Shown piece by piece: positions 5,504 through 6,469 of a stretch of DNA of 6,469 bases. Made by a program: the position numbers and the translations under genes. Position 1 is the stretch's first letter, and the number at the start of each line of letters is the position of its first letter. The notes beneath the pieces are model-generated. The model was not told the DNA's origin and did no database searches. It saw nothing but the letters and a program-made list of their open reading frames with translations. The stretch is taken from contig DASSKA010000160.1 in assembly GCA_035690905.1 (NCBI GenBank), positions 1-6,469 on the forward strand, in the 5' to 3' direction. The stretch is from DASSKA01 sp035690905. GTDB taxonomy: Bacteria; Actinomycetota; Actinomycetes; Propionibacteriales; Nocardioidaceae.

Positions 5504-5520
5504 GATCACAGACGGATAAC
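5504..5520 (-). promoter_or_regulatory. Spaced hexamer pair upstream of the SLT gene (possible MtrA-type site)
   Basis: On the minus strand GTTATC (5520-5515) and GTGATC (5509-5504) are direct hexamers 11 bp apart with a 5-bp gap. The response regulator MtrA, which controls wall-hydrolase genes in actinobacteria, binds two GTNAC-like half-sites at this spacing. The match is loose and this is a tentative reading. Confidence 0.2.
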
Positions 5521-5534
5521 GGCTGAACCTGTCC

Positions 5535-5569
5535 AGACCGCCATAGACCGGACGAATCAGACCTATGGC
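5535..5569. promoter_or_regulatory. Dyad and triple AGACC repeat in the spacer upstream of the SLT gene
   Basis: GCCATAG (5540-5546) and CTATGGC (5563-5569) are perfect 7-bp inverted arms around a 16-bp centre. AGACC also occurs three times in the same direction (5535-5539, 5545-5549, 5559-5563). The block lies about 140-170 nt before the GTG start, a plausible place for a promoter-proximal regulator. I see no convincing -35/-10 pair. Confidence 0.35.
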
Positions 5570-5604
5570 CCGAAATGCCTACGCAGGAGCGGCGGCACAC
5601 CGCA

Positions 5605-5626
5605 GGGCTCCTCGGCGGAGGAGCCC
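5605..5626 (-). terminator. Terminator hairpin after the PhoH-family gene
   Basis: GGGCTCCTC (5605-5613) and GAGGAGCCC (5618-5626) form a perfect 9-bp stem with a 4-nt loop, extended by three more pairs after one mismatch. It starts 14 nt past the minus-strand stop codon. No T-run follows, which is common in GC-rich actinobacteria. It separates this gene from the SLT gene. Confidence 0.75.
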
Positions 5627-5640
5627 CGCGGCGAGAGACC

Positions 5641-6469
5641 CTACAGGCCGACGTCCTCCAGCATCTCGGTCACCAGCGCCGCGATCGGCGACCGCTCCGA
5701 CCGGGTCAACGTGACGTGCGCGAACAGCGGGTGGCCCTTGAGCCGCTCCACCACGGCGACCACGCCGTCGTGCCGGCCGACCCGCAGGTTGTCGCGCTGG
5801 GCCACGTCGTGGGTGAGCACCACCTTGGAGTTCGCACCGATCCGGGACAGCACGGTGAGCAGCACGTTGCGCTCCAGCGACTGGGCCTCGTCCACGATCA
5901 CGTAGGAGTCGTGCAGCGAGCGGCCGCGAATGTGGGTCAGCGGCAGCACCTCGAGCATCCCCCGGTCCAAGACCTCCTCGATCACGTCGGCCGAGGTCAG
6001 CGCGCCGAGGGTGTCGAAGACCGCCTGCGACCAGGGCGACATCTTCTCCGACTCGCTGCCGGGCAGGTAGCCGAGGTCCTGGCCGCCGACGGCGTACAGC
6101 GGCCGGAACACCACCACCTTCTTGTGCTGGCCGCGCTCGAGCACCGCCTCCAGGCCGGCGCACAGCGCCAGCGCGGACTTGCCGGTGCCCGCCCGGCCGC
6201 CCAGGGAGACGATGCCGATCTCGGGGTCCAGCAGCATCTCGAGGGCCACCCGCTGCTCGGCGGAGCGGCCCCGGATGCCGAACGCCTCGCGGTCTCCGCG
6301 GACCAGGTGCACCCGCTTGTCCCCACCCACCCGGCCGAGCGCGCTGCCGCGCTCGGAGAGCAGCACCAGCCCGGTGTGGCAGGGCAGGTCACGGGCCTCG
6401 GCGAGGTCGGTCGAACCCTCGTCGTACAGCACGTCCAGCAGGGCGGCGCCGACCTCGACCTCGGCCATA
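5641..6469 (-). CDS. PhoH-family ATPase, probably the PIN-PhoH (PhoH2) type; 5' part outside the window
   Basis: A P-loop ATPase. PhoH2 proteins join an N-terminal PIN ribonuclease domain to a PhoH helicase-like ATPase and act on RNA; phosphate-starvation links come from E. coli PhoH and need not apply here. About 276 codons are visible and the frame is still open at the edge, so the Met at 6468 is probably internal. Counting from that Met: a linker with VHLVRGDREAFGIRGRSAEQ (53-72), typical of the PIN-PhoH junction; Walker A GRAGTGKS (91-98, Lys97); KVVVFRPLYAVGGQDLGYLPG (117-137); Walker B YVIVDEAQ (189-196, Asp193-Glu194); the sensor-like VVLTHDVAQRD (216-226); and the end LTRSERSPIAALVTEML. 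All ATPase motifs are intact. The PIN domain is expected upstream but is not visible, so the PhoH2 assignment rests on the linker. Translation ends at TAG 5643-5641, followed by a strong hairpin. Confidence 0.92.
   Translation of the reverse strand, partial: MAEVEVGAALLDVLYDEGSTDLAEARDLPCHTGLVLLSERGSALGRVGGDKRVHLVRGDREAFGIRGRSAEQRVALEMLLDPEIGIVSLGGRAGTGKSALALCAGLEAVLERGQHKKVVVFRPLYAVGGQDLGYLPGSESEKMSPWSQAVFDTLGALTSADVIEEVLDRGMLEVLPLTHIRGRSLHDSYVIVDEAQSLERNVLLTVLSRIGANSKVVLTHDVAQRDNLRVGRHDGVVAVVERLKGHPLFAHVTLTRSERSPIAALVTEMLEDVGL

Noticed and set aside
5489..5506. LexA/SOS box (TCGAAC half-site)
   Set aside because: Only the left half TCGAAC is present; the opposing GTTCGA half is missing at the required spacing.
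5399..5509. Longer 273-aa version of the SLT protein starting at 5509
   Set aside because: The extra Cys/Arg-rich N-terminus (MIGCSICTRV...) would precede the signal segment by over 60 residues and looks like untranslated leader; GTG 5398 gives a family-like start.
5399..5640. c-di-AMP (ydaO) riboswitch upstream of the wall hydrolase
   Set aside because: Actinobacterial wall-hydrolase genes often carry one, but I could not find the conserved ydaO core motifs in this 242-bp leader.

Overview
This is a GC-rich chromosomal segment (strong third-position G/C bias in every gene) from an actinobacterium. The gene set (WS/DGAT acyltransferase, DUF1707 protein, actinobacterial-style SLT-domain cell-wall protein, PIN/PhoH-type ATPase, class II fumarase) and two start codons that look leaderless fit the Propionibacteriales, perhaps a Nocardioides-like genus. 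That genus guess is inference from style and gene content, not from a marker gene.

Layout. Positions 1-2133 hold a two-gene minus-strand operon: a DUF1707/LiaF-like protein (1519-2133) followed 20 bp later by a WS/DGAT acyltransferase (1-1498) whose lysine/alanine-rich C-terminus runs off the left edge. A 55-bp divergent spacer with a 14-bp perfect palindrome separates this operon from two plus-strand genes: a small spermidine-synthase-like Rossmann protein (2189-2860) and fumarase FumC (2886-4268). Each plus-strand gene has a TANNNT -10 hexamer almost touching its ATG and no Shine-Dalgarno sequence. From the right edge, the minus strand carries the 3' two-thirds of a PhoH-family ATPase (5641-6469) with a GC-rich terminator hairpin, then a 242-bp spacer, then a secreted or membrane-anchored SLT transglycosylase-like protein (4688-5398).

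The most unusual part is the 419-bp spacer between the convergent fumC and transglycosylase genes (4269-4687). It holds, in order, a 14-bp dyad, two tandem copies of a 22-bp unit, a chain of six overlapping and mutually exclusive inverted repeats in a locally AT-richer patch (4410-4489), a GC-palindrome block, four tandem copies of a 16-bp unit bracketed by a 10-bp direct repeat, and a terminator-like hairpin. I see no convincing gene in it. It may be a bidirectional termination zone, a palindromic repetitive element, or an uncharacterised RNA or protein-binding site.

The genes do not form one pathway: central carbon metabolism (FumC), lipid storage or lipid ester synthesis (WS/DGAT), envelope remodelling (SLT protein), a possible envelope-stress-type protein (DUF1707) and RNA-linked ATPase activity (PhoH). 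No complete new multi-gene system is visible; the novelty, if any, is in the repeat-dense spacer.
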